64,000 nt of DNA from Dyadobacter fermentans (GTDB taxonomy: Bacteria; Bacteroidota; Bacteroidia; Cytophagales; Spirosomataceae), in NCBI RefSeq assembly GCF_019924045.1, contig NZ_JAHXBN010000022.1, forward strand, positions 186,001 to 250,000. The letters run 5' to 3'. Position numbers and translations under genes: made by a program. Positions within the stretch are counted from its first letter, which is position 1. The number at the start of each line of letters is the position of its first letter. Below, piece by piece: positions 16,910 to 26,028 of the stretch. The notes under the pieces are model-generated. The model was not told where the DNA came from and made no database searches. It saw nothing but the letters and a program-made list of their open reading frames with translations.

Positions 16910-17482
16910 ATGAATGCAGCCTTAGCGGATGACCACGTAACGGTTTTGAGCAGGGACAGGGAATCGGAGTTTGAGAAGGTTTTTAAGAAACATTTCAAAG
17001 GGCTGCACGCCTATGCCTGCACTATTTTGAAGGACGATATAATGGCCGAAGAGATGGTCCAGAATGTGTTTTGCAGGTTGTGGGAGAAGACCGACCATAT
17101 CGACATCCGCGAATCGGTCAGCGGCTATTTGTACCGCTCGGTGTACCACGAGAGCCTGAACTACCTCAAACACCTGAAAGTACGGGAGGCGCATCGCGAT
17201 TACACTTTGCAACAGGAGCAACAGAGCGCCAGTGCTTCCCAAGCGCTCGAACTGTCGGAGCTCGAATCGCGCCTGGACATGGCATTGCGGGAGTTGCCCG
17301 AGAAATGCCGGACGATTTTCCAAATGAGCAGGTTTGAAGAATTGAAATACCAGGAAATCGCTGACCGCCTGCAATTGCCCGTCAAAACGGTCGAAAACCA
17401 GATGGGTAAGGCATTGCGGCTTCTGCGGGTCAAACTGGCCGATTTCCTTCCGGCGTCCTTTTTACTTTTTTTCCTCAGCTGA
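16910..17482 (+). CDS. ECF sigma factor, FecI-like
   Basis: A 190-residue RNA polymerase sigma factor of the extracytoplasmic type. Region 2 is seen at about 22-90 (FKKHFKGLHAYACTILKDD, then AEEMVQNVFCRLWEK), and region 4 at about 125-180 (LRELPEKCRTIFQMSRFEEL, then YQEIADRLQLPVKTVENQM). It is followed after 6 bp by a FecR anti-sigma gene, then by an STN-domain protein, so all three form one operon. It should be held inactive by the FecR protein until an outer-membrane signal arrives. Confidence 0.92.
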   Translation: MNAALADDHVTVLSRDRESEFEKVFKKHFKGLHAYACTILKDDIMAEEMVQNVFCRLWEKTDHIDIRESVSGYLYRSVYHESLNYLKHLKVREAHRDYTLQQEQQSASASQALELSELESRLDMALRELPEKCRTIFQMSRFEELKYQEIADRLQLPVKTVENQMGKALRLLRVKLADFLPASFLLFFLS

Positions 17483-17488
17483 TCAGTC

Positions 17489-18478
17489 ATGAAAACAGAA
17501 CACAACCCGAACATAGATGAATTGCTGGTGAAGTCGATGCTCGACGAGGCCAGCGTTGCGGAGCAGATCGAGATCAAGCAATGGCTGCTCGATGACGACG
17601 ATAACCAGCGTTATTTCGAGCATTTTGAACTCATCTGGAACGAAAGCAAGCGCCTAGCCCGCATGAGTACCGTGGATGAAAATGCGGCTTGGGAACGCTT
17701 CAAAACACGTACGAGGGCGAAAGAGCAGGAGGCGGAGGTACTACCCATGTATTCCAAACCGGTATTCCGAATCCTGCGGATGGTGGCGATGGTGCTTATG
17801 ACAGCCGGCGTGGGCTGGCTGAGTTACCTTTTCTCGATGCGCAGTTCCTCTCATGAAATGCTGACGGTCAGATCGGGCACAGAGACACTTTCCGACACGT
17901 TGCCGGATGGCTCAGTCGTGACCCTTAACAGGAAATCGAGCATCAGTTATCCAAAGGATTTTGAAGGAAAAACACGTGAAGTGCAGCTCGCCGGTGAAGC
18001 GTTTTTCGACGTAAAACCCGATAAATCGAAACCTTTTATTATCTCGGTGAATGATGTGACGGTAAAAGTGGTCGGTACTTCTTTCAATGTAAAAGACAAT
18101 GCGGAGAAAACGGAGGTCATCGTCGAAACCGGTATTGTAGAGGTTTCCAGGGACACGCAGCGGATACGTATTACTCCCCGGGAAGAAGCTATCGTCGTGA
18201 AAGCGAGCGCACGAATGCATAAGGGCGTCACCTCCGACGAGTTTCATAATTACTACCGCACCCGCAGGCTGTTTTGCGACGGTACACCACTCTGGAGGCT
18301 GGTTGAAATCCTGAATGAAGCTTATGAGGCTGATATCGTGATCGGTAACGAGCGGCTGAGGAACCTGCCCATCAACACCACTTTCGACCAGAATACCCTT
18401 GAAAGCATCCTGGGCGTTGTGAGTGAAACCCTTTCCCTTAAAGTTGAACACGATGGTGACAAGATCATTTTGAAATAG
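17489..18478 (+). CDS. FecR-family anti-sigma factor
   Basis: A 329-residue inner-membrane protein. Residues 1-75 are the cytoplasmic sigma-binding part, with NQRYFEHFELIWNESKRLA. A single membrane helix lies near 92-110 (ILRMVAMVLMTAGVGWLSYL). The periplasmic FecR domain follows, with TLPDGSVVTLNRKSSISYP and EVQLAGEAFFDVK near 150-170, and a C-terminal domain of the DUF4974 type (FCDGTPLWRLVEILNEAY). It couples a periplasmic signal to the sigma factor encoded just upstream. Confidence 0.92.
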   Translation: MKTEHNPNIDELLVKSMLDEASVAEQIEIKQWLLDDDDNQRYFEHFELIWNESKRLARMSTVDENAAWERFKTRTRAKEQEAEVLPMYSKPVFRILRMVAMVLMTAGVGWLSYLFSMRSSSHEMLTVRSGTETLSDTLPDGSVVTLNRKSSISYPKDFEGKTREVQLAGEAFFDVKPDKSKPFIISVNDVTVKVVGTSFNVKDNAEKTEVIVETGIVEVSRDTQRIRITPREEAIVVKASARMHKGVTSDEFHNYYRTRRLFCDGTPLWRLVEILNEAYEADIVIGNERLRNLPINTTFDQNTLESILGVVSETLSLKVEHDGDKIILK

Positions 18479-18492
18479 CCTTATCTTTCGGG

Positions 18493-20313
18493 ATGAATCA
18501 GAATTCTATATTCCGTACTGTTTTAGGGCTGGCTGTGATATTAGTAATGAACCCGTGCAGGAGTTTTGCGCAGCAGATTTTGAATAAACCGGTTGATATC
18601 TCTGTAAAGGGACAGCCGGTTTCTGCTGTTTTGAAAACCATGAGCGAGCAGGGCAAATTCTATTTTTCCTACAACAGCAACCTCATCGCCGGAGACAGTC
18701 TGGTTACATTAAACGTGAACCGGCAGCCGGTGCGGCAGGTACTCGATCAGCTTTTTTACAACAGATTTCAATACAAAGAAAAGGGCGATTACCTGATCAT
18801 TCTGCCGGGTGTGAAGGAAAAGTCGTTCCATATCAGCGGGCTTATTCTGGATGATGAGACCGGGAAACCGGTCGATTATGCGAGCGTGTACTCGCGGCAA
18901 TTGCTCGTGTCGACACTGTCGGAAGACGACGGTGGTTTCAGGTTGCGTATTAAAGAACGGGCCTTTCCCATTTATCTGACGGTGAGTAAGGTAGGTTACG
19001 GAGATACGACGATGGTCATCAACAGCACCGAGGAGTCGGCACGAACCATGCGGATACAGCCCAAAGCCGTGGATCTCGACCCGCTGATTGTACGGTATTC
19101 GGAAGGTGAATCTACCTGGCTCGGCCGCCTATTCCTTTCCCAGCGCCTCCGCGCGCAGAGCCGGAACATCGGCCGATTCTTTGTGGCATTGCCGTACCAG
19201 GCATCGCTTACGCCCGGGTTGGGTACGCATGGGCGCATGAGCGGACAGGTAGTCAACAAGTTTTCGCTGAATGTCGCGGGCGGGTACACAGCCGGTGTTA
19301 ACGGAGTAGAAATCGCCGGGGGCTTTAATATTTCCAAGGAGAATGTTCGCTATGTGCAGCTTGCAGGGGCATTCAATGTAGTATCCGGGCACGTGAATGG
19401 TGTACAGATAGCCGGTTTCAGTAATAATGTGCTGGATTCGCTGCATGGAGTGCAAATCTCCGGGTTTAGTGGTATGGTACGTAAGCACGTGGATGGCGTG
19501 CAGGTGAGCGGTTTCCTGAGCAGGGCAGGGGGAGGCATTGCCGGAGCGCAGATTACGGGAGCTATCGGGCTGATCCGTAACGGAGGCCACGGCGCGCAGA
19601 TTTCCGGTGGATACAATCAGGTGCGGGGTGTTTTCGAAGGAGTACAGATTGCCGGCGCCGCGAACAACGCCCGCGATTCGGTCCGCGCGACGCAAATTTC
19701 CGGCGGGCTCAATATGGCCAGGAATATCAGGGGCGTACAGCTTGCGCCATTCAATTATGCCAAAGTAATGCGTGGTGTGCAGATAGGCATGATCAACATC
19801 GCCGACAGCTCTGCTGGTGCGAGTATCGGTCTCATTAACATCATCAGGAAAAGCACTTCCAACATTACGGTATATGCGACGGAGGTCGCGCCGGTGAATG
19901 TAGCCTGGAAAATGGGAACGCATAAATTTTACAGCTTACTGATGGTCGGGACCGGTTTCAGCGGAGCGGAAAAAGTACGGACATTCGGCGCGGGTATCGG
20001 ACGCGAGTTCTTTCCGTTCAGAAAAACGGGTTTCTTCGTGGAATTACTGAGCCAGAACGTGTATCAGGGCGATTGGGAGAAAATACCATCGCTTTCCCGT
20101 TTGCAGATCGCTGCAACTTACAAGGTCGGGAGACATTTCTTGCTATTTGCGGGTCCTTCCTATTCGGTGTTTGACAGCGATGGGATAGAGGCTAAGAAAG
20201 GGTACAAGTCATTCCCATTGTCTGGCTATCCGAACATCGATCTCGGAAGCAAGAAAGTAACTTCCTGGATCGGCTGGCAGGCAGGTATCAGCTGGCGGTA
20301 TGGCAAATTATAG
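18493..20313 (+). CDS. STN-domain surface protein with glycine-rich LA_2272-type repeats
   Basis: A 606-residue exported protein. Residues 1-27 form a signal peptide, about 30-105 an STN (secretin/TonB short N-terminal) domain, and about 112-190 a carboxypeptidase-regulatory-like beta domain. Residues about 255-450 hold at least ten imperfect repeats of roughly 20 residues with the pattern GVQIAGFxN or GVQLAGAFN. The last 150 residues look like a small membrane barrel. It follows sigma and FecR genes where a TonB receptor would normally stand, but it has no plug domain. The STN part could signal to FecR. The repeats resemble the LA_2272 surface repeats, as in the gene at 23325. Confidence 0.75.
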   Translation: MNQNSIFRTVLGLAVILVMNPCRSFAQQILNKPVDISVKGQPVSAVLKTMSEQGKFYFSYNSNLIAGDSLVTLNVNRQPVRQVLDQLFYNRFQYKEKGDYLIILPGVKEKSFHISGLILDDETGKPVDYASVYSRQLLVSTLSEDDGGFRLRIKERAFPIYLTVSKVGYGDTTMVINSTEESARTMRIQPKAVDLDPLIVRYSEGESTWLGRLFLSQRLRAQSRNIGRFFVALPYQASLTPGLGTHGRMSGQVVNKFSLNVAGGYTAGVNGVEIAGGFNISKENVRYVQLAGAFNVVSGHVNGVQIAGFSNNVLDSLHGVQISGFSGMVRKHVDGVQVSGFLSRAGGGIAGAQITGAIGLIRNGGHGAQISGGYNQVRGVFEGVQIAGAANNARDSVRATQISGGLNMARNIRGVQLAPFNYAKVMRGVQIGMINIADSSAGASIGLINIIRKSTSNITVYATEVAPVNVAWKMGTHKFYSLLMVGTGFSGAEKVRTFGAGIGREFFPFRKTGFFVELLSQNVYQGDWEKIPSLSRLQIAATYKVGRHFLLFAGPSYSVFDSDGIEAKKGYKSFPLSGYPNIDLGSKKVTSWIGWQAGISWRYGKL

Positions 20314-20325
20314 AGGTTAAACGCA

Positions 20326-20360
20326 AAAAGAGGGTTTCCCGTGATGAGAAACCCTCTTTT
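20326..20360. terminator. Bidirectional terminator
   Basis: AAAAGAGGGTTTC at 20326-20338 pairs perfectly with GAAACCCTCTTTT at 20348-20360, giving a T-rich tail on both strands. It separates the rightward STN gene from the leftward surface-protein operon. Confidence 0.88.
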
Positions 20361-20383
20361 ATGACTACTTGTTCAGTTACGTG

Positions 20384-21169
20384 TTACAGTTTCCTGACAG
20401 ACCACACAATTCCGTTGGTGATACCGGTCCCCCCCAGGTTGAGGTTGATAGTAAGGCCGTCGGCTACATATTGGAGATCCAGAACGTCGCCGGCGTTCAG
20501 CGGAAGGTCGCCAGCCACCACTACTGTACCGCTACCCAAAATCGCCCGCAATGTTAGTACCAGAACTATATTGACGTTAAGAATTGGGAAAAGTCCCGTC
20601 AAAGTTTCCGTACCGTTCACACGCAAGGCGATCCTCGGATCTACGCTGGCTCCCAGCGCGACCGAAATGGCCGCGGTGGTCGTGTAGTTGACCGTGGCTG
20701 ATATGCGATACCTGCCTGTTGTCGGCACAGTGTAAGTTCCTGCTGCCGTATTGAGGCCTGTTCCGTCGGCATACAATTGGTTGTATCCCGTAATAGCGCT
20801 GTTTGCATTAACGGTCAAAGAGCTCAACGCGGCGGTAAAACCCGCAGGAGAAGCCGCAACGCCATACATAAATGGTTGCCATGTGGTTCCGTCAAAGTAC
20901 CAGAAACCGGCAGCACCGTTGGTTTGATAAACCAGCAAGCCGGTAGCCGGGCTTGCAATACCAGTACGTTCGGTATCCGTCATACGCGGGATCAAAAGCC
21001 CCTTGGTCGTCGATGTCACATCCAGCTGTGCGCTGGCGTTCGGAGAAATTGTACCGACACCAACCTGCGCATTAGCCGCCAGAACGACCAGAGCGAAGAG
21101 AGCTGTCAGTAATGTCCCCTTCCATTTCGAAGGGGACAAGAAGACATTTAAGATATAAGATCTTTTCAT
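20384..21169 (-). CDS. Surface protein with tail-fibre-like module and C1q-like head
   Basis: A 261-residue exported protein. The ATG at 21169 is chosen because its product matches the N-terminus of the neighbouring paralogue (MKRxYxxNV, then WKGT). After the signal peptide (about 1-34) comes a module at 36-100 with QVGVGTISPNASAQLDV, GLLIPRMTDTER and [18 protein letters not shown]. From 108 to 261 is a beta-rich domain with ANSAITGYNQLYADG, YTVPTTGRYRISATVNY and DVLDLQYVADG, which resembles C1q/TNF-type jelly-roll heads. It is the last gene of a three-gene leftward operon. Role is unknown; trimeric binding at the surface is an inference. Confidence 0.7.
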   Translation of the reverse strand: MKRSYILNVFLSPSKWKGTLLTALFALVVLAANAQVGVGTISPNASAQLDVTSTTKGLLIPRMTDTERTGIASPATGLLVYQTNGAAGFWYFDGTTWQPFMYGVAASPAGFTAALSSLTVNANSAITGYNQLYADGTGLNTAAGTYTVPTTGRYRISATVNYTTTAAISVALGASVDPRIALRVNGTETLTGLFPILNVNIVLVLTLRAILGSGTVVVAGDLPLNAGDVLDLQYVADGLTINLNLGGTGITNGIVWSVRKL

Positions 21170-21191
21170 GTAGAATGCGTTTTTGTAATTC

Positions 21192-22019
21192 TTAGTTGAT
21201 GCCGACACCCGCACTAACGTATCCGGTTACTGTGTTAATAAGGGAAAGTCCTGTTGCCGTAGCCGAATAAACGAGTAGCAACCTTGTGCCCGCAGTTACC
21301 GGAATACTTAGGCCGGTGGTCTGTCCGGAAGAGGTAGAGCCAATTGACACTAAGCCTGTCAAGCTTGGTGCGAGGGTTACGGATGCGCCGGGAACTGGTG
21401 CAAAGCTATTGCTACCCGCGGGTGCAGAATACAATTGAGCCTGTACTGTAACTGTGGTACCTACGAGGGCCAGAGCAACCGTATTGCTGAAAAAGCCGGC
21501 AATGGATGAAATGGTGCCGTCCCGTGGTACGGAGAAGGCCATGTTGGTGAGGCTCGTGGCATCGATCAGGCCTCCAACCAGCGACACGCCCGGTGTGTTG
21601 ATTCCAAAGCCTACTACCGAAGTGGTACCGACCAAACCACCCAGGATGGTCGTCATCACAGCAGGAGTTCCTGATGCGTATGGAATGATGGCGCCTCCGC
21701 CGGCTGCCGCAGTGCTTTTCAGCGGAACCCACTCTGAGCCGGTGTAGTACCAGAAGCCCGCATCTCCATTGGTTTGATATACAAGCAAGCCAGTAGCAGG
21801 GCTGGCAATGGCTGCGCGCTCGGTATCAAGCATGCGGGGAGTCAATAATCCTTTGGTTGTCGATTGAACATCCAATTGGGCGCTGGTATTCGGCGAGATA
21901 GTTCCAATACCAACCTGCGCATGGGCAACGAATGCGGACAATGCGAGAAGCAGAGTCAGGACTGTCCCCTTCCATTGCAGAGAGGACGGAAGAACGTTGA
22001 AAACATATAGTCTTTTCAT
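21192..22019 (-). CDS. Surface protein with BclB-type (exosporium) C-terminal domain
   Basis: A 275-residue exported protein. Residues 1-34 form a signal peptide, and residues 36-100 hold the same [17 protein letters not shown] to [16 protein letters not shown] module as the next gene. Residues 110-275 match, by memory, the C-terminal domain of BclB-related exosporium proteins of Bacillus: [43 protein letters not shown] and [20 protein letters not shown] are its hallmark stretches. In Bacillus this domain caps collagen-like fibres. Here no collagen repeat is present. Transfer from or to Gram-positive bacteria is possible. It is 12 bp after a T9SS cargo gene. Confidence 0.8.
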   Translation of the reverse strand: MKRLYVFNVLPSSLQWKGTVLTLLLALSAFVAHAQVGIGTISPNTSAQLDVQSTTKGLLTPRMLDTERAAIASPATGLLVYQTNGDAGFWYYTGSEWVPLKSTAAAGGGAIIPYASGTPAVMTTILGGLVGTTSVVGFGINTPGVSLVGGLIDATSLTNMAFSVPRDGTISSIAGFFSNTVALALVGTTVTVQAQLYSAPAGSNSFAPVPGASVTLAPSLTGLVSIGSTSSGQTTGLSIPVTAGTRLLLVYSATATGLSLINTVTGYVSAGVGIN

Positions 22020-22031
22020 GGGAATGCAGCT

Positions 22032-23003
22032 TTATTGTTTAATGATTTTGATAACCTGAGTCTTGCCGCTGGCAGTCTCAACCTTCACCAGATACGTGCC
22101 GGCAGGGTAGTTTTTCAAGCTAACCTCCTGGCCTGGTTTCGGTTTCGATAGTTCCATAAACTGGCGACCCGTCAGGTCGGTCATTTTTACACTAGCGAGC
22201 GCTTCCTTGGAGCCGATAAGCAGTTTGTCCACCACCGGATTCGGGTAGGCACTGATCAGCCCCGCAGATCCAAGCCGTATGGACTGGATTTTACTGTAAG
22301 CAAAAGTGCCGTCAGTGTCCACCATTTTGAGGCGGTAATACTGCGTGCCATAACGTTCTGCCGCATCGTCGAAGAAGTAATCTATCTTAGAGTTGCTCGT
22401 GTTCGCTGCATTGATGATGCCAAGTTTGTTCCATTTTTTTGCATCATCACTTTGCTGAACTTCGAAGAAATCACTGTTTTTTTCTTCCGCAGTCTGCCAG
22501 TAAAGCACTGTTCTGTTCTCCACGCGTTTCACGTCGAAGCTAATCAGGTTGACAGGCAATGCATTTTCCTGTGCAGCGGTGAGCGACGTGAAATTGGTAA
22601 GCGGCAGGGTGTTGGAAATGTAATGCTGCCCTACATTGACGGTGCTTCCCGTAGTCGATACGAAATTGGCATTGCCGTGGGTGAGTTGTAACGTGCTCTC
22701 GACATTGCCGTTAAGCTCCGAAGCGCGGTAGAAGAAACCCGCAACACCTGTAAAATCCATCGGCGTAGTAAAACTGTAAACCCTCGCGATACTGGGCGGG
22801 GAACCCGGAATCGGCGTCGGGGAGATTGTAAGCGTTTGTGATGCGATCGTGAAATCGACGCTTGGGAGCAGCGTTAGGCTGTCGATAAAGACTTGCGTGT
22901 TCTGGCCGATAAAGAAACCATCAGTTCCTGCTGTAAACTGTGCGTGTGCGGCCATTGTTGGAAGTAATGCCAACTGGCAAAAAAGCAGATAGCGTTTCAT
23001 CAT
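22032..23003 (-). CDS. T9SS type A sorting domain protein
   Basis: A 323-residue exported protein, first gene of the surface operon. Residues 1-21 form a signal peptide. The central part is beta-rich and unrecognised. From about 150 on is the stretch PVNLISFDVKRVENRTVLYW with NSDFFEVQQSDD, a fibronectin-like unit common before type IX secretion tails. The final 75 residues (ISAYPNPVVDKLLI, then LTGRQFMEL, then YPAGTYLVKVETASG and KIIKQ) are the type A sorting domain that directs export and attachment by the type IX system. Function of the body is unknown. Confidence 0.88.
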   Translation of the reverse strand: MMKRYLLFCQLALLPTMAAHAQFTAGTDGFFIGQNTQVFIDSLTLLPSVDFTIASQTLTISPTPIPGSPPSIARVYSFTTPMDFTGVAGFFYRASELNGNVESTLQLTHGNANFVSTTGSTVNVGQHYISNTLPLTNFTSLTAAQENALPVNLISFDVKRVENRTVLYWQTAEEKNSDFFEVQQSDDAKKWNKLGIINAANTSNSKIDYFFDDAAERYGTQYYRLKMVDTDGTFAYSKIQSIRLGSAGLISAYPNPVVDKLLIGSKEALASVKMTDLTGRQFMELSKPKPGQEVSLKNYPAGTYLVKVETASGKTQVIKIIKQ

Positions 23004-23324
23004 AGTAAACTAGATTAAGTGTAAAAGGAAACGTGATTAATGTGATAATGAACTAAATGTATATAAATATTTGAAGAATAAATGAATTAACAATAAAATT
23101 ATTTCTACTGATATAATATACAGTGTGAACCTAATTTGTAGAGATATATTTAGTATTTGGTTAAAAAGACTACTGCATGGAGATATTTTTTTAAAAGATT
23201 TTTAGGGTAACCAGCATTCCGGTTGTCGGTTTAATGCATACGGGTTCTGACCGACCGATTTGAAGGCCTGCAATGAGATCGGGAAGCGTGTGCATTCAGA
23301 CATTCATTTTCAAATGCATTACCC
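23004..23324. other. Divergent intergenic region
   Basis: 321 AT-rich bases between the leftward T9SS operon and the rightward repeat protein, so it should hold promoters for both. I see no open frame, no strong hairpin and no exact TAnnTTTG element at a useful distance. Confidence 0.6.
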
Positions 23325-24425
23325 ATGAAAAATTTGCTTTTTAATCCATCCCGTTTATTCTTCATCAGCTTACTACTGATCACCGGCTCATTTGGCGCAA
23401 TGGCCCAGCGCGATAGTTCCGCAGCGGTACATATCGGTTTCATATATCCTGTAAGTTCCAACGGCAGGCATGCAGCGTCCATTACCAACCGATTTTCGCT
23501 ACACGCCATCGCCGGGCTTTCCAAGGCCGAAACGGGTGCATCCATTGCGGGTGTGGCCAATGTGGTAAAGCAAAATGTAAGCGGTGGACAAGTCGCAGGT
23601 GCTGTGAATGTGATCGGAGGCTCGGCCAGCGGTGCACAAATCTCGGGCGTGGCCAATGTGATCGGCGGCGGAGCAACGGGTGTCCAGCTGACTGGTTTCT
23701 CCAATATTACGGGCGGAGAAGCGCGCGGTGCGCAGATAGCGGGCTTTTTAAACCTTGCCGAAGCGTCGGGTGCGGCGCAGGTAGCTGGTTTTGCGAACAT
23801 TGCCAAAAAGGACGCGAAAGGTTTGCAGCTTGCCGGTTTTCTCAACAAAGGCGGCGACGTGAACGCCCAGATTGCTGGTTTTGCTAACGTCGCCAAAAAA
23901 GTGAAAGGAATTCAGCTGGCCGGTCTTATCAATATTGCCGACAGCAGCGATTATCCGATCGCGATCTTCAACTTCATCAAAAACGGTGAGAAATCGGTAG
24001 CGCTTACCATCGACGAAACCATGACGGGCATTGTGTCATTCCGCTCAGGAGGGCGCGTGCTGTACGGAATTGCGGGGATAGGGTACAATTTCAAGGACAA
24101 TCCGAAAGCGATGTATGCGGCGGAAGGTGGTTTGGGAGCACATATTCCGTTGGCCAGCAGCCTGCGAATTAACCTGGAAGCTGTCAGTACCACGCTTACT
24201 GATTTTCACGGAGGCAGCTACAATAAGAATTCGCTCCGGGTGTTGCCGGCATTAAAGTTGGGCGGCCGTTTCGAAGCATTCGCCGGCCCTACGCTCAATT
24301 ACGTGTCCTATGATCGCGAAAATGACTATGATTTTATCAAAAAATACATTTGGAAGAACAACAGTTCCAAAGACTTTCAGGGGCTTTTTGTAGGATTTAA
24401 CGTGGGCATGCAGTACATATTCTGA
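23325..24425 (+). CDS. Surface protein with glycine-rich LA_2272-type repeats
   Basis: A 366-residue exported protein. Residues 1-27 form a signal peptide. Residues about 65-210 hold eight or more repeats of about 18-20 residues with the pattern GAQISGVANVI, GVQLTGFSNI, AQIAGFLNLA. The rest, about 215-366, is beta-rich with alternating hydrophobic residues and ends in QYIF, as outer-membrane barrels do. It is related in the repeat part to the STN protein at 18493 but lacks an STN domain. The stop overlaps the start of an LpxL-type acyltransferase gene by one base, so the two are cotranscribed and perhaps linked to outer-membrane assembly. Confidence 0.75.
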   Translation: MKNLLFNPSRLFFISLLLITGSFGAMAQRDSSAAVHIGFIYPVSSNGRHAASITNRFSLHAIAGLSKAETGASIAGVANVVKQNVSGGQVAGAVNVIGGSASGAQISGVANVIGGGATGVQLTGFSNITGGEARGAQIAGFLNLAEASGAAQVAGFANIAKKDAKGLQLAGFLNKGGDVNAQIAGFANVAKKVKGIQLAGLINIADSSDYPIAIFNFIKNGEKSVALTIDETMTGIVSFRSGGRVLYGIAGIGYNFKDNPKAMYAAEGGLGAHIPLASSLRINLEAVSTTLTDFHGGSYNKNSLRVLPALKLGGRFEAFAGPTLNYVSYDRENDYDFIKKYIWKNNSSKDFQGLFVGFNVGMQYIF

Positions 24426-25294
24426 TGCAGGCACTCCGGTTCAGGCTGGCCCTATGGGGCTGGCGTTCCCTGTCGGACCTGATCTTCCTGGTCCTGTTCC
24501 GACTCTGGCCTTACCGCCGCAATATGGTGCTGCTGAACATGGCCCGCTGCTTCCCGACGCGCTCGGAAAAAGAGATAAGGCAAATGGTTACCGCCTATTT
24601 CCGCCATCTCGCCGATCTTATTGTGGAGCCGTTTATGATCGGCGGTGTGGCCCGAGGTAGCCTCGGGAAGTTGGTCAGTTATGAGAACACGGCGCTGATC
24701 GAGCGGCTTTTGCGCGAGAAAAAACACATCGTGTTGATGGCTTCGCATTATGGCAGTTGGGAATATCTGCTGTCGCTTCCATTGCAAACCGATTGCCAGG
24801 TACTGGCCGCATATTCGCCGGTTTCGAACAAATGGATCAATAGCTGGTTACTGAAACTGCGGGGGCGCTTTGGGGCGGTAATGATTCCGAAATCGGAATG
24901 GTATCGGAGGACGTTGGGCTGGAATGCGGAATCATCCGCCATTTTCGTCACTATCGCCGATCAGCGGCCACCGGAGTCGGGTAAATATTACCTCAATTTC
25001 ATGAACCGGAAAACCTTCGTGCAGTCGGGTGCGGCGCGCATTGCCGTGCAGCGCGATTGCGCGGTGGTGTACCTGGACGTTACCCGGCGGGAGCGCAATG
25101 CGTACGATTTCAGGTTCCGGCTCATCACGGCGCAGGCGCGCGAGCTGGGTGAGGCGGGCATTATGGAACATTACTATAAAGCCCTGGAAAACACCATCGA
25201 ACGGCAGCCGGAGTTTTGGCTTTGGTCGCATAACCGTTGGAAATTCCATTCACGACACGGCCAGAAGCCGGTCAATGCCTTGGGATTGTTGTAA
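24425..25294 (+). CDS. Lysophospholipid acyltransferase family protein (LpxL/HtrB-like)
   Basis: A 289-residue membrane-bound acyltransferase. An N-terminal hydrophobic helix lies near 15-27. The catalytic HX4E motif is seen as HYGSWE at 108-113, and IADQRPPESG near 179-188 is the second family motif. Members add a secondary acyl chain to lipid A at the inner membrane. The gene starts inside the stop codon of the preceding surface-repeat gene. No other LPS gene adjoins it. Confidence 0.88.
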   Translation: MQALRFRLALWGWRSLSDLIFLVLFRLWPYRRNMVLLNMARCFPTRSEKEIRQMVTAYFRHLADLIVEPFMIGGVARGSLGKLVSYENTALIERLLREKKHIVLMASHYGSWEYLLSLPLQTDCQVLAAYSPVSNKWINSWLLKLRGRFGAVMIPKSEWYRRTLGWNAESSAIFVTIADQRPPESGKYYLNFMNRKTFVQSGAARIAVQRDCAVVYLDVTRRERNAYDFRFRLITAQARELGEAGIMEHYYKALENTIERQPEFWLWSHNRWKFHSRHGQKPVNALGLL

Positions 25295-25449
25295 TATTCA
25301 GCAAAGGGTAGGTCTTTTCCCCAACTATCTATTTTTAAGTCGTTTTTGTAAATAATTGGAATACAATGTGTTGGGTAAACTAGGTTCGAAAGGGAACCAT
25401 AATTTTACCGGGCGGCGGTCAAACCAATTTTTTACTAAAACAAAGCATT

Positions 25450-25935
25450 ATGAGAAAATTAGCATTCATGGGTGTGTTTGTGATCGCCGGGATGGTGGCA
25501 GCATGTAATGACGACGACAATCCGACAGACCCAACTCCCGTGTTGCCCGAGCTGAAAGTGTCCACGACGCTTTCCGGTGCAAACGAAGTACCCGCTAATC
25601 CATCAACAGCTACCGGTTCAGTAGATGGTACATTAGATCAGGAGACGAGGATTTTAAGTCTCAATATCATGTACAGCGATTCATCGGCGTCGGATTCAAC
25701 AGGCGCTGATTCGCTCTTTGTACCAACCGGCTGGCACATCCACAAAGGATCGCCAGATTCCACAGGTGCAGTAGTGATCGACTTCGGCACCGATTTCAAA
25801 ACACCCTTCGCATTTAAAGACACCCTTACCGAGGCGCAAGTGGCCGATCTGAAAGCAGGCTTGTATTATGTGAACATTCACACAGCCAAGTATCCGACCG
25901 GCGAGATTAGAGGTCAGCTCAAAGCTGAGGAGTAA
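25450..25935 (+). CDS. CHRD domain lipoprotein
   Basis: A 161-residue lipoprotein. The signal ends at the lipobox GMVAAC (lipid-modified C19), followed by the acidic NDDDNP stretch. From about 38 to 158 is a CHRD domain: STTLSGANEVPANPSTATG at its start, HIHKGSPDSTGAVVIDF in the middle, and YYVNIHTAKYPTGEIRGQL at its end. CHRD domains come from chordin, and bacterial copies are exported with unknown binding partners. Single-gene unit. Confidence 0.92.
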   Translation: MRKLAFMGVFVIAGMVAACNDDDNPTDPTPVLPELKVSTTLSGANEVPANPSTATGSVDGTLDQETRILSLNIMYSDSSASDSTGADSLFVPTGWHIHKGSPDSTGAVVIDFGTDFKTPFAFKDTLTEAQVADLKAGLYYVNIHTAKYPTGEIRGQLKAEE

Positions 25936-25969
25936 CCCGCTGATTTGGCATTCGCGCAGTGCAAAAAAT

Positions 25970-26000
25970 AAGAGCGGCTCCTGAGGATGCCGCTCTTTTG
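25970..26000. terminator. Bidirectional terminator
   Basis: AAGAGCGGC at 25970-25978 pairs with GCCGCTCTT at 25989-25997. TT follows on the plus strand and an AAAAAAT run precedes it, so it can end both the CHRD gene and alaS. Confidence 0.82.
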
Positions 26001-26028
26001 TTATGAGCTGATAAGTAGTAATGCTTGT

